The notes: generated by a model not told the origin, from the sequence alone. Positions 46,683-56,216 are shown, numbered from the stretch's first letter. The stretch is DNA of 64,000 nucleotides from Pseudomonas sp. FP198 (GCF_030687895.1 NZ_CP117452.1:5137001-5201000), one strand, 5' to 3'. Program-made: numbers and translations.

Positions 46683-47052
46683 GAGGTGGTGCTCCAAGGT
46701 TTTTTTTAGTTGGCACTGCGACTTCACTTCACTGAAAAGCTAAGAGCAAGGGCCGTGCCATCGGTTTTTTATTCTTAAAAAAGTCGCTGCTTTATTGTTA
46801 TTTCGACTGTTTCGGGCCCTTTTTCACAGGGCGTGCAACCGTCTAAACCGGACGAGGTGCAACCGTTTTTACAAGTAGGTGAAACCCTCCATGAGCCATC
46901 ATTGCAACCGCCATACGAAACGGCGTGCAACCACTGTGTAACAACCTGCGTCACCTAACTGCACACTGCCGGTGCGCGGCTGCTACAGCCCGCACCATAA
47001 CAGGCTAGCCGCTGTGTTGAAAAACGCCGCTGCCCGTAACACTTTTCAACAA
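46683..47052. other. 370-bp control region upstream of braC with four TGCAACC repeats
   Basis: No gene was seen. TGCAACC occurs at 46834-46840, 46858-46864, 46903-46909 and 46926-46932, spaced 24, 45 and 23 bp, close to two, four and two helical turns. The copies have the same orientation, three being preceded by G or CG. An AT-rich segment (46765-46800) next to braC probably contains its promoter. Confidence 0.6.
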
Positions 47053-48336
47053 TCAGATGACGATTCGCAGGCACTGGCCCGCGTGATACAGGGAAAAGCC
47101 CGCCTCATACAGGCAACTGCGCAGGCCCACGCCGGCCAAGGGTTGCATGGGCGCGAAAGGGATCGGCAATGCCTTGGCATCGCCGTGGCACAGATAGTCG
47201 GCGAATGCCTTGCCGACCACGGTGCCGGTGGTCACGCCTCGACCGTTGTAGCCGGTGACTGCCACCAGGCCTGGCGCCGGCTCGAACAGGCGCATCAGAT
47301 GGTCGGGCGTGAACGCAATGCAACCGGTCCAGGTGCACTCCCACTCCACAGGCTTGAGGTAAGGGAAATAATGCTGCTGCACCCGGTCCGCCCAGGCCTT
47401 GAGAAACCAGGTTGGCTTACGGTTGCCATTGCCCAGGCTGCCCAGCAGCAAGCGACCGTCCTTGTCCCGGCGGATGCTGCTCAATACCTGGCGAGTATCC
47501 CAGGAACCTTGCCCACCCGGCAGAATGCGGTGGGCGGCCGCGTCGGTCAGTGGGACCGAAGCGACCTGATAGTAATATCCGGGAAAGAAATTGCGCCGCA
47601 GTTCGGTCCAGTCGCCTTCGGTATAGGCGTTGGACGCGATCACGACTTGCTCGGCCAGCACCGAACCCTGGGCAGTCTGCACTGACCAGCGCTGGCCCTG
47701 GCGCTCCAGGCGCGTGACCGGCGAATGATCGAACAACTGGCCGCCAAGGTCCTTGGCCGCCTTGGCCAGCCCGCTGGTGTAGGCCATCGGGTTGAGCGTG
47801 CCGGCGCGGCGATCAAGCAATGCCGCGGCGATCCTGTCGGTGCCGGTAGCCTCGGCACAGGCTTGGCCGGTCAGCAGTTCCACCGGCGCGCCACGGCGTT
47901 TCCATTGTTCTTCGCGGCTGCGCAGGTCCGCCTCGCCCCGGGCGTTGTGGGCCATATGCAGGGTGCCTTCGCGGCGCAGCTGGCAATCGATGTTGTATTT
48001 GTCGACGAGACTGAACACCAAGGCCGGCGCGGCCCCGAGCATGCGGTTGAGCTGGCTGCCCACCGCCTCGCCAAAACCGGCCTCGATATCATCCGGCGGG
48101 ATCCACAGGCCGGCGTTCACCAGCCCGACGTTACGCCCCGAGCCGCCATGTCCGGCCCGATGGGCTTCCAGCACTGCCACGCGTTTGCCCTGTTCGAGCA
48201 AGTGCACCGCCGCTGACAGACCGGTAAAACCAGCGCCGATCACACAGACATCTACCGTGACCTCGCCTTTGAGCGCGGTGTTTTCGGGCCTTTGTGGCGT
48301 CAGCTTTTCCCACAGACATTCTTCGCGTAACGGCAT
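47053..48336 (-). CDS. amaA: FAD-dependent oxidoreductase, L-pipecolate oxidase AmaA
   Basis: A 427-residue DAO-family flavoprotein with the dinucleotide fold VDVCVIGAGFTGLSAAVHLLEQG, GGSGRNVGLVNAG at the flavin, and a C-terminal TGYNGRGVTTGTVVGKAFAD. It resembles PuuB-type oxidases. Placement 170 bp after amaB supports L-pipecolate oxidation to piperideine-6-carboxylate, in the pseudomonad lysine route. An in-frame start nine codons upstream (48363) is less likely. A REPIN separates the two genes. Confidence 0.8.
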   Translation of the reverse strand: MPLREECLWEKLTPQRPENTALKGEVTVDVCVIGAGFTGLSAAVHLLEQGKRVAVLEAHRAGHGGSGRNVGLVNAGLWIPPDDIEAGFGEAVGSQLNRMLGAAPALVFSLVDKYNIDCQLRREGTLHMAHNARGEADLRSREEQWKRRGAPVELLTGQACAEATGTDRIAAALLDRRAGTLNPMAYTSGLAKAAKDLGGQLFDHSPVTRLERQGQRWSVQTAQGSVLAEQVVIASNAYTEGDWTELRRNFFPGYYYQVASVPLTDAAAHRILPGGQGSWDTRQVLSSIRRDKDGRLLLGSLGNGNRKPTWFLKAWADRVQQHYFPYLKPVEWECTWTGCIAFTPDHLMRLFEPAPGLVAVTGYNGRGVTTGTVVGKAFADYLCHGDAKALPIPFAPMQPLAGVGLRSCLYEAGFSLYHAGQCLRIVI

Positions 48337-48378
48337 TGCCAGACTCCAACAGAAACCTAACAAACACTGAATTCAATT

Positions 48379-48466
48379 GTGGGAGCGAGCCTGCTCGCGA
48401 AGCGGTTTCATCTGCCAACCTTCATATTGGCTGATCCGACGCTTTCGCGAGCAGGCTCGCTCCCAC
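48379..48466. repeat. REPIN, family A (CCTGCTCG variant)
   Basis: GTGGGAGCGAGCCTGC and its complement, both arms with the same variant, between amaA and amaB. Confidence 0.9.
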
Positions 48467-48506
48467 AGGGGGACTATTTCCACAGAGAGCTTTCGCTGAC
48501 CGGTTC

Positions 48507-49997
48507 TCAGTCGAAAGTAATCCCCTGCGCCAACGGCAATTCCAGCGAGTAGTTCACGGTATTGGTCTGACGACGCATATAGCCGCGCCACGCATCGGAG
48601 CCGGACTCGCGACCGCCGCCGGTTTCCTTTTCGCCACCAAAGGCTCCGCCGATCTCCGCGCCGCTCGGGCCGATGTTGACGTTGGCGATGCCGCAATCGC
48701 TGCCCACCGCCGACATGAACTGCTCGGCCTCACGCACATCAGTGGTGAAGATGCACGACGACAGGCCTTGGGGCACGGAGTTGTTCAAATCCAGCGCTTC
48801 AGCAAAATCCTTGTAACCGACCACGTAGAGGATCGGCGCGAACGTTTCGTGGCGCACCACGTCGCTTTGCTCGGGCATTTCGACGATGGCCGGCGAAACG
48901 TAGTAAGCGTTCGGGAACTGGTCTTCGAGCTGGCGCTTGCCGCCAAACACCCGACCGCCTTCGCTCAGGGCCTGTTCCAGCGCATCCTGCATGTTGTCGA
49001 AGCTCTGCTTGTCGATCAGCGGCCCTACCAGGTTGCCTTCCAGCGGATGACCGATGCGCACTTTCGAGTAGGCGGCCTTGAGGCGCGTGACGATCTCCTC
49101 CTTCACCGATTCATGGGCGATCAAACGGCGCAAGGTGGTGCAGCGCTGGCCGGCGGTGCCGACGGCGCTGAACAGGATCGCCCGCACTGCCATGTCCAGG
49201 TCGGCGCTCGGGGCCAGGATCATGGCGTTGTTGCCACCCAGTTCGAGGATGCTGCGGGCAAAACGCGCCGCGACTTTCGGTGCGACTTCGCGCCCCATCC
49301 GGGTGCTGCCGGTAGCGCTGATCAACGCGACGCGGGGGTCATCCACCAACGCTTCGCCAGCATCGCGGCCACCGATGATCACTTGGCTCAGGTACGGCGG
49401 CGCATCACTGAAATTCTCCAGTACGCGCTCGAACAATGCCTGGCAGGCCAGGGCGGTCAGCGGGGTTTTCTCCGACGGTTTCCAGATCACCGAATTACCG
49501 CACACCAAGGCCAGCGTGGTGTTCCATGCCCACACCGCGACCGGGAAGTTGAAGGCGCTGATCACCCCGACCACCCCCAGCGGGTGCCAGGTTTCGCGCA
49601 TGTGATGGCCCGGACGCTCGGAGGCGATGGTCAGGCCATACAACTGGCGGGACAGACCGACGGCGAAATCACAGATGTCGATCATCTCCTGCACTTCACC
49701 CAGGCCTTCCTGAGTGATCTTGCCGGCTTCCCACGACACCAGTTCGCCGAGGTCGGCCTTGTATTCGCGTAGCAGGTCGCCAAACTGACGCACCAGTTCG
49801 CCGCGACGGGGCGCCGGCACCTTGCGCCACAAATCGAAGGCATGTTCGGCACGGCTGACCTGTTGCTCGACTTCAGCGGCGCCTTCCCAGTTCACCGCGC
49901 CGATGCGACTGCCGTCGATGGGCGAATGCACGGGCTGTTTGCCGTTCTGGTACAGGGCCGGGTTGACGCCCAGACGATCAAGCAATGCAGCAACCAT
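48507..49997 (-). CDS. amaB: L-piperidine-6-carboxylate (aminoadipate semialdehyde) dehydrogenase AmaB
   Basis: A 496-residue ALDH7-type dehydrogenase. The NAD-binding region has SAFNFPVAVWAWNTTLALVCGN, the general base is in ILELGGNNAMIL, and the nucleophile cysteine is in TAGQRCTTLRRL. It oxidises the semialdehyde formed from pipecolate to 2-aminoadipate in lysine catabolism. The ATG at 49997 gives the family N-terminus (MVAALLDRLGV). It diverges from a LysR gene 189 bp away. Confidence 0.88.
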   Translation of the reverse strand: MVAALLDRLGVNPALYQNGKQPVHSPIDGSRIGAVNWEGAAEVEQQVSRAEHAFDLWRKVPAPRRGELVRQFGDLLREYKADLGELVSWEAGKITQEGLGEVQEMIDICDFAVGLSRQLYGLTIASERPGHHMRETWHPLGVVGVISAFNFPVAVWAWNTTLALVCGNSVIWKPSEKTPLTALACQALFERVLENFSDAPPYLSQVIIGGRDAGEALVDDPRVALISATGSTRMGREVAPKVAARFARSILELGGNNAMILAPSADLDMAVRAILFSAVGTAGQRCTTLRRLIAHESVKEEIVTRLKAAYSKVRIGHPLEGNLVGPLIDKQSFDNMQDALEQALSEGGRVFGGKRQLEDQFPNAYYVSPAIVEMPEQSDVVRHETFAPILYVVGYKDFAEALDLNNSVPQGLSSCIFTTDVREAEQFMSAVGSDCGIANVNIGPSGAEIGGAFGGEKETGGGRESGSDAWRGYMRRQTNTVNYSLELPLAQGITFD

Positions 49998-50186
49998 GGG
50001 TAAATCCTCATGCGAAAGACAAAGATTTGGCAGCCGGGCAATCACGGCTGATCAGACCTGTAGTTGTAGCTGGCCCGAGACTTGCCAACAAACGACCTTT
50101 AAGCGAGATATCATTCCGTTTATTCATGCTGCCACTCAAGCAGACTCTTCAGCACAAAAGCAGAGCGACAAAAATAAGGCTCCATC

Positions 50187-51095
50187 ATGCTCAATAAGCG
50201 TTATTTGCCGTCGATCACCGCGTTGCAGTGCTTCGAAGCGGTGACCCGTCACCTGAGCTTCACCCGCGCCGCCGAAGAATTGAACCTGACCCAGAGCGCT
50301 GTCAGCAAACAGGTCGCGCAGCTTGAAGAATTGCTGCAACACCTGCTGTTTCGCCGCGTTCGCCGACGCTTGCAACTGACGCCCGCCGGGGATCTGTATC
50401 TGGGGGAGGTGCGAAAAATCCTTTCCCAGGTAGAGATGTCGACCCATTACCTGCGTTCCTACGGTGGCGACACCGAAGTCCTGCGAGTTTCTACGCCTCC
50501 GACCTTCGGCGCCCGCTGGCTGGTCCCGCGGCTCAAAGGCTGGCGCCTGCGCCATCCCAGCATTCATCTGGACCTGTGCAGCGAGCAGGAGGCCGACGAC
50601 CTGCAGCAGGGACGCAGTGACCTGGCCTTCTATTTCGGCCAGGGCTCGCGGCCGGGCACCGAATCCCTGAAGCTGTTCGGCGAAGAACTGGTGCCGGTCT
50701 GCGCACCCGGCAGCCTGCCGGACGAGCCTTTCACCGATCCCACGCAACTGACCGGGCTGGTGCTACTGCAGAACGCCTCCCGGCCCCAGGCATGGCACGA
50801 CTGGTTCGACCATCAGGGTTACCACACCGAACACAGCTATCACGGACCACGCTTCGAGACGTTTTACATGTGCATCCGCGCCGCCCAGGTCGGCTGTGGC
50901 GTGGCCCTGCTGCCAAGATTCCTGGTGGAGGAAGAACTGGCTGACGGCAAGCTGGTCATCCCTTGGCAACATCCGATGCCCAGTACCAATGCCTACTACC
51001 TGGCGTACCCGGAACATTCGGCGGAAGTGCCCAAGGTGCGGTTGTTCGTGGAATGGATGCTGGAGCAGATCGCTAGCCCTGATGCGCCGCTATAG
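50187..51095 (+). CDS. LysR-type regulator, probably of amaB-amaA
   Basis: A 302-residue GcvA-like regulator. The helix-turn-helix is TRHLSFTRAAEELNLTQSAVSKQVAQLEELLQ (about 20-52) and the effector domain begins near residue 90. Divergent placement next to amaB makes that operon the likely target, as for LysR regulators generally. It is followed by a family B REPIN. Confidence 0.9.
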   Translation: MLNKRYLPSITALQCFEAVTRHLSFTRAAEELNLTQSAVSKQVAQLEELLQHLLFRRVRRRLQLTPAGDLYLGEVRKILSQVEMSTHYLRSYGGDTEVLRVSTPPTFGARWLVPRLKGWRLRHPSIHLDLCSEQEADDLQQGRSDLAFYFGQGSRPGTESLKLFGEELVPVCAPGSLPDEPFTDPTQLTGLVLLQNASRPQAWHDWFDHQGYHTEHSYHGPRFETFYMCIRAAQVGCGVALLPRFLVEEELADGKLVIPWQHPMPSTNAYYLAYPEHSAEVPKVRLFVEWMLEQIASPDAPL

Positions 51096-51109
51096 CGACG
51101 GTTGCCCCC

Positions 51110-51219
51110 GTGGCGAGGGAGCTTGCTCCCGCTGGGCTGCGCAGCGGCCCTAAAAATTCTGTCAGATGAAAAATTCTGCGTCGGCTTCGCAGCCGAGCGG
51201 GAGCAAGCTCCCTCGCCAC
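51110..51219. repeat. REPIN, family B, long core
   Basis: Inverted GTGGCGAGGGAGCTTGC arms separated by a longer core that contains a duplicated AAAATTCTG; 110 bp, between the LysR gene and pncB. Confidence 0.9.
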
Positions 51220-51330
51220 AAAAGACCTGCGAACGCTAAAAAATACTGGCAATAACCATCCCGGTTATGCGCCACTAGACCTTTCAACACGACTGCCGCA
51301 CGCCGCAGCACCCGTCTGGAGATTCCCATT

Positions 51331-52557
51331 ATGAGCGAGAGCGTGTTTGCCGATCGCATCGTGCAGAACCTGCTCGACACCGACTTCTACAAGCTGACGA
51401 TGATGCAGGCGGTGCTGCACAACTACCCCAACGTCGAGGTGGAATGGGAGTTTCGTTGCCGCAACAGCGAAGACCTGCGCCCTTACCTCGCGGAAATTCG
51501 TTTCCAGATCGAACGCCTGGCCGAACTGAGCCTGAGCGCCGACCAGCTGGGTTTCCTCGAGCGCATCAGCTTCCTCAAGCCGGATTTCCTGCGCTTCCTG
51601 GGCTTGTTTCGCTTCAACCTGCGCTATGTGCACACCGGCATCGATAACGGCGAGCTGTTTATCCGTCTGCGCGGGCCCTGGCTGCACGTCATCCTGTTCG
51701 AAGTCCCGCTGCTGGCCATCGTCAGCGAGGTGCGCAACCGTTATCGCTACCGTGAAGTCGTCCTGGAACAGGCGCGAGAGCAGCTTTATCGCAAGTTCGA
51801 CTGGCTGACGGCCAACGCCAGTGCCGACGAATTGTCCGAACTGCAAGTGGCCGACTTCGGTACTCGCCGGCGGTTTTCCTACCGTGTCCAGGAAGAAGTG
51901 GTGAACGTGCTCAAGCACGACTTCCCCGGCCGCTTCGTCGGCACCAGCAATGTGCACCTGTCCCGAGAACTGGACATGAAGCCCTTGGGCACCATGGCCC
52001 ACGAATGGATCATGGCCCACCAGCAACTGGGCCCGCGCCTGATCGACAGCCAGATCGCCGCGCTCGACTGCTGGGTTCGCGAATACCGAGGCCTGCTGGG
52101 CATCGCACTGACCGACTGCATCACCATGGATGCTTTCCTGAAGGACTTCGATCTGTTCTTCGCCAAGCTGTTCGACGGTTTGCGTCATGATTCGGGGGAC
52201 CCGGTCATCTGGGCTGAAAAAGCCATTGCCCACTACCACAAACTGGGCATCGACCCGATGAGCAAGACACTGGTGTTCTCCGACAGCCTGACGTTGCCCA
52301 AATGCCTGGATATTTTCCGCGCCTTGCGTGGTCGCATTAATGTGAGCTTCGGTATCGGGACCAACCTGACTTGCGACATTCCAGGCGTGGAGCCGATGAG
52401 CATCGTGCTTAAAATGATCAGCTGTGACGGGCAACCCGTGGCCAAGATTTCAGACGAGCCCGGCAAGACCCACTGCAAGGATCCGAATTTCGTCGCCTAT
52501 ATGCGACATGTTTTCCAAGTACCTGCCGCCCTTTCCGGCACATCAAGCAAGGAGTGA
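51331..52557 (+). CDS. pncB: Nicotinate phosphoribosyltransferase PncB
   Basis: A 408-residue enzyme that joins nicotinate to PRPP in NAD salvage. Landmarks are [35 protein letters not shown] with the autophosphorylated-histidine-type region, [19 protein letters not shown] and [11 protein letters not shown]. nadE follows after 4 bp, so salvage and final amidation are co-expressed. An inverted repeat ATAACC-ATCCC-GGTTAT lies at 51252-51268 upstream and could be an operator. Confidence 0.97.
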   Translation: MSESVFADRIVQNLLDTDFYKLTMMQAVLHNYPNVEVEWEFRCRNSEDLRPYLAEIRFQIERLAELSLSADQLGFLERISFLKPDFLRFLGLFRFNLRYVHTGIDNGELFIRLRGPWLHVILFEVPLLAIVSEVRNRYRYREVVLEQAREQLYRKFDWLTANASADELSELQVADFGTRRRFSYRVQEEVVNVLKHDFPGRFVGTSNVHLSRELDMKPLGTMAHEWIMAHQQLGPRLIDSQIAALDCWVREYRGLLGIALTDCITMDAFLKDFDLFFAKLFDGLRHDSGDPVIWAEKAIAHYHKLGIDPMSKTLVFSDSLTLPKCLDIFRALRGRINVSFGIGTNLTCDIPGVEPMSIVLKMISCDGQPVAKISDEPGKTHCKDPNFVAYMRHVFQVPAALSGTSSKE

Positions 52558-52561
52558 ATTC

Positions 52562-53389
52562 ATGCAAGCCGTACAGCGTGAGATTGCTGAACAGCTCAAG
52601 GTCCAGCCACCATTCGCCGATGACGCCGCCCTCAAGGCCGAAATCGCGCGCCGGGTGAGCTTCATTCAGGACTGCCTCGTCAACTCGGGTCTCAAGAGCC
52701 TGGTGCTGGGAATCAGCGGTGGGGTCGACTCGTTGACCGCCGGCCTGCTGGCCCAACGTGCCGTGCGCGAGCTGCGGGAAAAAACCGGCAATTCGGCGTA
52801 CCGGTTCATCGCCGTGCGCCTGCCGTACGAAACCCAGTTCGATGAGCACGAAGCCCAGGCCTGCGTCGATTTCATCGAGCCGGACGAGCGCCATACCGTC
52901 AACATCGGTCCGGCGGTCAAGGCACTGGCGAAGGAAGTCCTGGCATTCGAAGGCAAGGCGCCAGGTTCGCGGGATTTCGTGTTGGGCAATACCAAGGCGC
53001 GGATGCGCATGGTGGCGCAATACACCATCGCCGGCGCGGAGCAAGGCCTGGTGATCGGCACCGACCACGCGGCCGAAGCGGTCATGGGTTTCTTCACCAA
53101 GTTCGGTGACGGCGCCTGCGACCTGGCCCCGCTGAGCGGCCTGGTGAAAAACCAGGTCAGGGCCATCGCCCGGGATTTCGGCGCGCCAGAGTCGCTGGTG
53201 GAAAAAGTCCCCACCGCTGACCTGGAAGACCTGTCGCCAGGCAAGCCGGATGAAGCCGCCCATGGCGTGACCTACGGCGAGATCGACGCCTTCCTGCATG
53301 GCCAACCGATTCGCGAAGAGGCGGCCAGGATCATTTGCGACACCTACCGCAAGACCGAGCACAAGCGAGTGATGCCGTACGCGCCGTAA
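52562..53389 (+). CDS. nadE: Ammonia-dependent NAD+ synthetase NadE
   Basis: A 275-residue synthetase of the N-type ATP pyrophosphatase family, with the PP-loop [48 protein letters not shown] and [15 protein letters not shown]. It lacks the glutaminase domain, so it uses free ammonia. The start at 52562 follows AGGAGTG. A strong terminator follows. Confidence 0.97.
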   Translation: MQAVQREIAEQLKVQPPFADDAALKAEIARRVSFIQDCLVNSGLKSLVLGISGGVDSLTAGLLAQRAVRELREKTGNSAYRFIAVRLPYETQFDEHEAQACVDFIEPDERHTVNIGPAVKALAKEVLAFEGKAPGSRDFVLGNTKARMRMVAQYTIAGAEQGLVIGTDHAAEAVMGFFTKFGDGACDLAPLSGLVKNQVRAIARDFGAPESLVEKVPTADLEDLSPGKPDEAAHGVTYGEIDAFLHGQPIREEAARIICDTYRKTEHKRVMPYAP

Positions 53390-53441
53390 TCACCGCGGTG
53401 GTCTGATATCACCTGTGGGAGCGGGTTGTTTGCCCGGCATG

Positions 53442-53474
53442 AAAAAAGCGCCCTGCTTGGGGCGCTTTTTTTTT
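53442..53474. terminator. Bidirectional terminator between nadE and azu
   Basis: GCGCCC-TGCTTG-GGGCGC with a preceding A-run and nine T residues after it. It serves pncB-nadE rightward and the azurin gene leftward. Confidence 0.93.
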
Positions 53475-53489
53475 GTGCCTGAAATTTGA

Positions 53490-53936
53490 TTACTTCAGGG
53501 TAACCGTGCCTTTCATCATCGAGATGTGGCCCGGGAACGAGCAGAAGAAACCGTACTTCTCGGAAGCACTCAATTTCGAAACATCAAAGGTCACCGAGTC
53601 GGTTTCCTTGGCGCCGATGATTTTGGTGTGGGCGATGACGCGAGTGTCACCGTCCTTCAGGTAGCTCTTGTCGATACCGGCGGCCAGACCGTCAGTGGCG
53701 ATCGGCTGCATGTCAGCCTCTTTGCTCAGCACCCAGTTATGACCCATGACGTTTTTTGGCAGGTTGCCGGAATGAGTCAGCTCAACGGTGAAGGTCTTGC
53801 AGCTCTTGTCGATTTCGATGGCCTTGGTACTGAAGGACATCTGATCGGTGGAATCGATGGTGGTCTTGCATTCCGCTGCCATCAGTTGGCTGCTGGCCAG
53901 CGTCAACAGGGATACTGCTACAAGTTTGGCGAACAT
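53490..53936 (-). CDS. azu: Azurin precursor
   Basis: A 148-residue precursor: a 20-residue signal peptide ([20 protein letters not shown]) and a mature blue copper protein starting [15 protein letters not shown]. Copper ligands are seen in MGHNWVLS (His), the [14 protein letters not shown] loop (Cys, His, Met) and the axial glycine region. It shuttles electrons in the periplasm. Two ATGs are adjacent; 53936 has the better spacing from GGAG, 53939 is possible. An ANR/FNR-like box lies upstream. Confidence 0.95.
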   Translation of the reverse strand: MFAKLVAVSLLTLASSQLMAAECKTTIDSTDQMSFSTKAIEIDKSCKTFTVELTHSGNLPKNVMGHNWVLSKEADMQPIATDGLAAGIDKSYLKDGDTRVIAHTKIIGAKETDSVTFDVSKLSASEKYGFFCSFPGHISMMKGTVTLK

Positions 53937-54007
53937 CATGAATCTCCAAGGCATGGTTAACAAAATTCCGTCAAGGGGAAGACTGCCTGATTTTCCAGCA
54001 AGTTCCT

Positions 54008-54021
54008 ATGACCTGTGTCAA
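54008..54021 (-). promoter_or_regulatory. ANR/FNR-like box upstream of azu
   Basis: On the minus strand the sequence TTGAC-ACAG-GTCAT has the FNR/ANR architecture TTGAT-N4-ATCAA with variant inner bases. It is centred about 78 bp before the azurin start. A perfect 10-bp palindrome TTGTATACAA lies beside it at 54025-54034. Control of azurin by ANR is known in P. aeruginosa. Confidence 0.5.
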
Positions 54022-54127
54022 AGATTGTATACAACTTAAGACTATCAGCCTGATGGACAGAATCAACCAGCCACAAGTATGACTCGCCCGTTACGATCGG
54101 CTCCATCACCTCTCTGGAGCAACCGTC

Positions 54128-54217
54128 ATGAACCTCAACAGCCTGTTATGCAGCCTGCTCGCCGCCTACGCCTGCGGCGCCAGCGGCACCTACGAAAAAC
54201 CCCGGCGCGAGGTTTAA
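54128..54217 (+). CDS. Small protein of 29 residues, lipoprotein-like
   Basis: A short frame with GGAG 8-9 bp before its ATG encodes MNLNSLLCSLLAAYACGASG and a charged end (YEKPRREV). The hydrophobic start followed by a Cys-Gly resembles a lipobox (AYAC), so a tiny lipoprotein is possible. It is preceded by 188 bp holding the azurin promoter. Its reality rests on the ribosome site and lipobox-like motif only. Confidence 0.45.
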   Translation: MNLNSLLCSLLAAYACGASGTYEKPRREV

Positions 54218-54274
54218 TTCTTTGCGCCACAAGGGGCAGGCTTTACTCTGGACCGGTTAGCGATCACGGAGTAA

Positions 54275-54484
54275 AGCCACGCTAAACCGCTGGGGCTGCT
54301 GGAAGTGAATGGTTTCTACAGCAAACTCACCGGTTTTCTCGATCACATCGTCGGTGAAGGCTTCGTCCGCGCGCCGCATCGTGACATGCTGCAAGTGAGC
54401 GACTCGGCCCATGACCTGCTCGATGCGCTGGATGAATGGCAACCCTCGGTGCCACCGAAATGGGCCGAGCAAAAACCCAGCTAA
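54275..54484 (+). pseudogene. Remnant of a LOG-family (TIGR00730) gene, C-terminal part only
   Basis: An open stretch after an in-frame TAA at 54272-54274 encodes [23 protein letters not shown], then [16 protein letters not shown] and a stop at 54484. This is the C-terminal 70 residues of LOG proteins (cytokinin riboside 5'-monophosphate phosphoribohydrolases). The N-terminal domain with PGGxGTxxE is missing and there is no start codon with a ribosome site. In P. aeruginosa a LOG gene lies beside azu, so this is a truncated remnant at its ancestral site. Confidence 0.75.
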
Positions 54485-54552
54485 CGGCTCGACCCCGATA
54501 CAGGGCAGAATACGCGCCGCTCAACCTCACCTTCGACCCCAGAGGATCGCCC

Positions 54553-54738
54553 ATGGCCAAACCCAATTATTCCTTCGCCAAACGTCAGAGAGACCTGGCC
54601 AAGGAGCAGAAGAAAGAGGAAAAGCTCCAACGCAAGAAAGCCACCGCCGATGAAGCAGCACTGAACCCCGATGCGGAAGGTGAAGTGGCGGCAGACGATG
54701 ATCCAGATGCACCGAAAGACCAGGCCCCCGACGCCTGA
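54553..54738 (+). CDS. Small conserved charged protein
   Basis: A 61-residue protein with KPNYSFAKRQRDLAKEQKKEEKLQRKK followed by an acidic half (ALNPDAEGEVAADDDPDAP). It has no membrane segment and is probably partly disordered. Similar small proteins are common in pseudomonads without known function. GAGGAT precedes the ATG. Confidence 0.75.
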   Translation: MAKPNYSFAKRQRDLAKEQKKEEKLQRKKATADEAALNPDAEGEVAADDDPDAPKDQAPDA

Positions 54739-54811
54739 CTCCTCCAGGGCCCGATGATCCGATCCGGCCCCACGGTTTTGTGTCCAGGGCCGGCAGCCTC
54801 GCTGCCGGCCC

Positions 54812-55189
54812 TCACAACCCCAGCGCGTTGATAATCGACAAGCGATAACCAGCAGGCAGGTTCGCTGGTAACTGGCTTGGCTCGAACAGCCCGATCTCCT
54901 TGTGCTCATGACTGATCGTAGGCACGAAACCGCCCAGCAACTGGCAGCGGTAAGTGGAGATGAACACGTGTTTGCCGGGAATCACCTCGAACAGATACGA
55001 ATCCAGCGGTTCGCCCACGCTGACCTCGACCGCCAGCTCCTCGGCGATTTCCCGTGCCAGGCATTGCGGCGGCGTTTCGCCCAGCTCGATCCGCCCACCG
55101 GGCAGTTCCCATTCGTCCCGCTCGTTGAGCATCAGCACGACCAGGCCGTCGGGAGACTGTAGTACGCCTTTGATGGAAACCGGGAACAT
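54812..55189 (-). CDS. NUDIX hydrolase
   Basis: A 125-residue protein with a complete Nudix box, GRIELGETPPQCLAREIAEELAV, at about residues 34-56, and WELPGG before it. It hydrolyses a nucleoside-diphosphate-linked substrate; which one is unknown. AGGAAAATGC precedes the ATG at 55189, and five upstream in-frame codons are unlikely to be used. Confidence 0.9.
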   Translation of the reverse strand: MFPVSIKGVLQSPDGLVVLMLNERDEWELPGGRIELGETPPQCLAREIAEELAVEVSVGEPLDSYLFEVIPGKHVFISTYRCQLLGGFVPTISHEHKEIGLFEPSQLPANLPAGYRLSIINALGL

Positions 55190-55219
55190 GCATTTTCCTC
55201 TCAATTAAATACAAACCCT

Positions 55220-55306
55220 GTGGGAGCGAGCTTGCTCGCGATAGCGGCGTATCAGTCACATCGAGGCTGACTGAACCTGCGCTATCGCGAGCAAGCTCGC
55301 TCCCAC
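55220..55306. repeat. REPIN, family A
   Basis: Inverted GTGGGAGCGAGCTTGC arms between the NUDIX gene and the transglutaminase-like gene. Confidence 0.9.
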
Positions 55307-55322
55307 ATTGGTCCCACTACAC

Positions 55323-56216
55323 TCACGACTCCAACGGCATCACCGTCACCCGTACTTCCGGATCATGGGTACCGCCCCCCAGGATCACCCCGCGCAAAGG
55401 CGACACATCGGAAAAATCCCGGCCCCAGGCCAGGGTGATGTGCTCCAGGGACGGTTGCACGTTGTTGGTCGGATCGAAATCCACCCACCCCAGCACCGGG
55501 CAAAACACTGAGATCCACGCATGAGAAGCGTCTGCACCAATCAATCGAGCCTGGCCGGGGGGTGGCTGGGTCAGCAGATAACCGCTGACGTAACGCGCCG
55601 CCAATCCGCGAGAACGCACGCAGGCCAGCATCAGGTGGGCAAAATCCTGGCAGACGCCCCGGCGTCGCTCCAGCACTTCCACCAGCGGTGTCGCGACCTG
55701 GGTGGCCTCCGCGTCGAAAGTGAACTCCTCGAAGATTTTTTCCATCAATGCCTGGACGCCGAGCATCAACGGACGACCGACCGGGAAACAACTTTCGGAA
55801 AACTCGACGAAGCTGCGCTTGAGGTGCACATAGGGTGACTCGAAACGATAGCGGCAGGCATCCAGCAACTGCGCCGCCAGCGGTCGACCGCTGTAGGTCA
55901 ATGCATGACGAGTGGATTCCCAGGCGGGCGATGAACTGAAATCCAGTGACGGGCGCGCCTGCACCTCGACGCTCAGGCGGGCATTGACCAGCAGCTCATC
56001 GTGGGGCCGCTCGAAGGCCAGGCGGGTCAGCGGATTGCCGAACACATCCTGTTCATCGCGACGGGTCGTGGGCTCCGGGCTGATGGTCAGTTGTCGCTCG
56101 GTACAGCGCTGCCATTCACAGGGCCGCGGCCATAGATGCGCCAGTTGCTGGGCGAGGGACACCGGGCTGTCGTAGTGATAGTGGGTGTCGTGAAGGATCT
56201 GGTAACGGGCATTCAT
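55323..56216 (-). CDS. Transglutaminase-like family protein (short form)
   Basis: A 297-residue protein. A beta N-terminal domain starts YQILHDTHYHYDSPVSLAQQLAHLWPR. The catalytic triad is visible in RRGVCQDFAHLMLACVRSRGLAARYVSGYL (Cys), ASHAWISVF (His) and DFDPTNN (Asp). It follows the ATP-grasp/alpha-E gene with a 1-bp overlap. The trio in this operon is a conserved set predicted to make or cut isopeptide/amide bonds; the natural substrate is unknown. Confidence 0.88.
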   Translation of the reverse strand: MNARYQILHDTHYHYDSPVSLAQQLAHLWPRPCEWQRCTERQLTISPEPTTRRDEQDVFGNPLTRLAFERPHDELLVNARLSVEVQARPSLDFSSSPAWESTRHALTYSGRPLAAQLLDACRYRFESPYVHLKRSFVEFSESCFPVGRPLMLGVQALMEKIFEEFTFDAEATQVATPLVEVLERRRGVCQDFAHLMLACVRSRGLAARYVSGYLLTQPPPGQARLIGADASHAWISVFCPVLGWVDFDPTNNVQPSLEHITLAWGRDFSDVSPLRGVILGGGTHDPEVRVTVMPLES

